From Leptospiraceae bacterium (GTDB lineage Bacteria > Spirochaetota > Leptospiria > Leptospirales > Leptospiraceae), in assembly GCA_947458405.1 (NCBI GenBank), contig CANGZW010000029.1, positions 1 through 34,680 of the forward strand: a stretch of 34,680 nt of DNA, read 5' to 3'. Both the position numbers and the translations under genes were made by a program. Positions 34,174-34,680 of the stretch are shown one piece after another. The notes below the pieces were generated by a model, which saw nothing but the letters and a program-made list of their open reading frames with translations, made no database searches and was not told the DNA's origin. Within the stretch, counting starts at the first letter, position 1, and every line of letters begins with the position of its first letter.

Positions 34174-34680
34174 TTATATCCCCAGCACATCAAACATTGT
34201 GTAAAATCCTTTGGATTGGAGAACTAAAAAATCAGCAGCTTTTACAGCACCCACTGCAAAAGTTTTTCTATCTTCTGCTCTGTGAGAAATTTCTATTCTT
34301 TCTTCGGGAGAAATAAAATAAACAGTATGTTCTCCGATTACTTCCCCTGCCCTCATGGTATGTATTGCAATTTGTTTAGGATCCCTTTCTCCATAATTCC
34401 CATGTCTCCCATAAGAAACATTCGATTCGGAACGGGAAAGTGATTTTAGTAGTACATTTTTAAGTGCCTGAGCCGTACCGGAAGGTGCATCTTTTTTATG
34501 CCTATGATGTATATCCAATAGCTCAATATCAAAATGCTCTCCAAGAGCGGGTGCGGCTAGTTCAATAAGTTTAAAGAGTAAATTTACACCCACGCTCATG
34601 TTAGGAGAATGAATGAGTGGAATTTTTTCTGAGTATGACTTAATCTTTTTTGATTGGTCTTCGCTGTGACCCGTCGAACC
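34174..34680 (-). CDS. dapB: 4-hydroxy-tetrahydrodipicolinate reductase DapB, C-terminal part
   Basis: The gene runs off the right end; about 168 residues are visible. It reads in frame through [25 protein letters not shown], so the Met at 34599 is internal. It catalyses the NAD(P)H-dependent reduction step in lysine and diaminopimelate synthesis. The family signature [15 protein letters not shown] holds the catalytic His and the substrate Lys and Ser-Gly-Thr. Further motifs are [33 protein letters not shown] and [19 protein letters not shown]. It precedes cdaA by 3 nt. Confidence 0.97.
   Translation of the reverse strand, partial: GSTGHSEDQSKKIKSYSEKIPLIHSPNMSVGVNLLFKLIELAAPALGEHFDIELLDIHHRHKKDAPSGTAQALKNVLLKSLSRSESNVSYGRHGNYGERDPKQIAIHTMRAGEVIGEHTVYFISPEERIEISHRAEDRKTFAVGAVKAADFLVLQSKGFYTMFDVLGI

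Noticed and set aside
34174-34599. DapB starting at the Met at 34599
   Set aside because: Conserved residues ([11 protein letters not shown]) continue in frame to the window edge, so this Met is internal.

Overview
The window is AT-rich and gene-dense, and most probably comes from a spirochaete of the Leptospiraceae. This rests on the gene order rpsB-tsf-pyrH-frr-uppS-cdsA-dxr-rseP-proS-trpB-trpA, on loose spirochaete-style lipoprotein boxes, on a short EF-Ts and a long S2, on the abundance of class III nucleotide cyclases, and on frequent TTG starts. It is inferred from synteny and motifs recalled by eye; no search was run. No tRNA, rRNA, insertion sequence, CRISPR array or prophage gene was found.

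Region 1 (1-3.3 kb, + strand) is a four-gene signalling operon and the most interesting part. It holds a GAF/coiled-coil PP2C (SpoIIE) phosphatase whose start lies outside the window, a SiaB-like kinase, a SiaC (DUF1987) switch protein with its phospho-threonine region intact, and a GAF-class III adenylate cyclase. It has the layout of the Pseudomonas SiaA-SiaB-SiaC-SiaD partner switch, but an adenylate cyclase sits where SiaD, a diguanylate cyclase, would be. This suggests a partner switch wired to cAMP.

Region 2 (3.4-15.7 kb) starts with a small TerB-like gene and a bidirectional terminator. A minus-strand operon hisD-panC-mfd-lipoprotein-uppP follows. Next come divergent xth, a membrane-anchored protein of unknown function, a DUF1499 lipoprotein preceded by a perfect operator-like palindrome, an apparently exported spermidine-synthase-fold protein and a TPR protein. 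A 350-base AT-rich intergenic stretch closes the region.

Region 3 (15.7-34.7 kb) is a nearly unbroken minus-strand chain of 20 genes. In transcription order: dapB (partial), cdaA, cdaR/ybbR, acpS, a 72-residue orphan 'cyclase tail' TPR protein, bactofilin, a DUF4321-like membrane protein, rpsB, tsf, pyrH, frr, uppS, cdsA, dxr, rseP, proS, trpB, trpA, a CHASE2 adenylate cyclase and dxs. Genes overlap or lie within 5 nt almost everywhere. The chain joins c-di-AMP synthesis, lysine/peptidoglycan precursor synthesis, translation, the MEP and undecaprenyl pathways, phospholipid synthesis, intramembrane proteolysis and cAMP signalling. With uppP in region 2, the window covers undecaprenyl carrier supply at several steps (dxs, dxr, uppS, uppP).

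Many starts in regions 2 and 3 are TTG or GTG. Several are fixed by a GAGG or AGGAG Shine-Dalgarno about 7 nt upstream and by overlap with the preceding stop codon.
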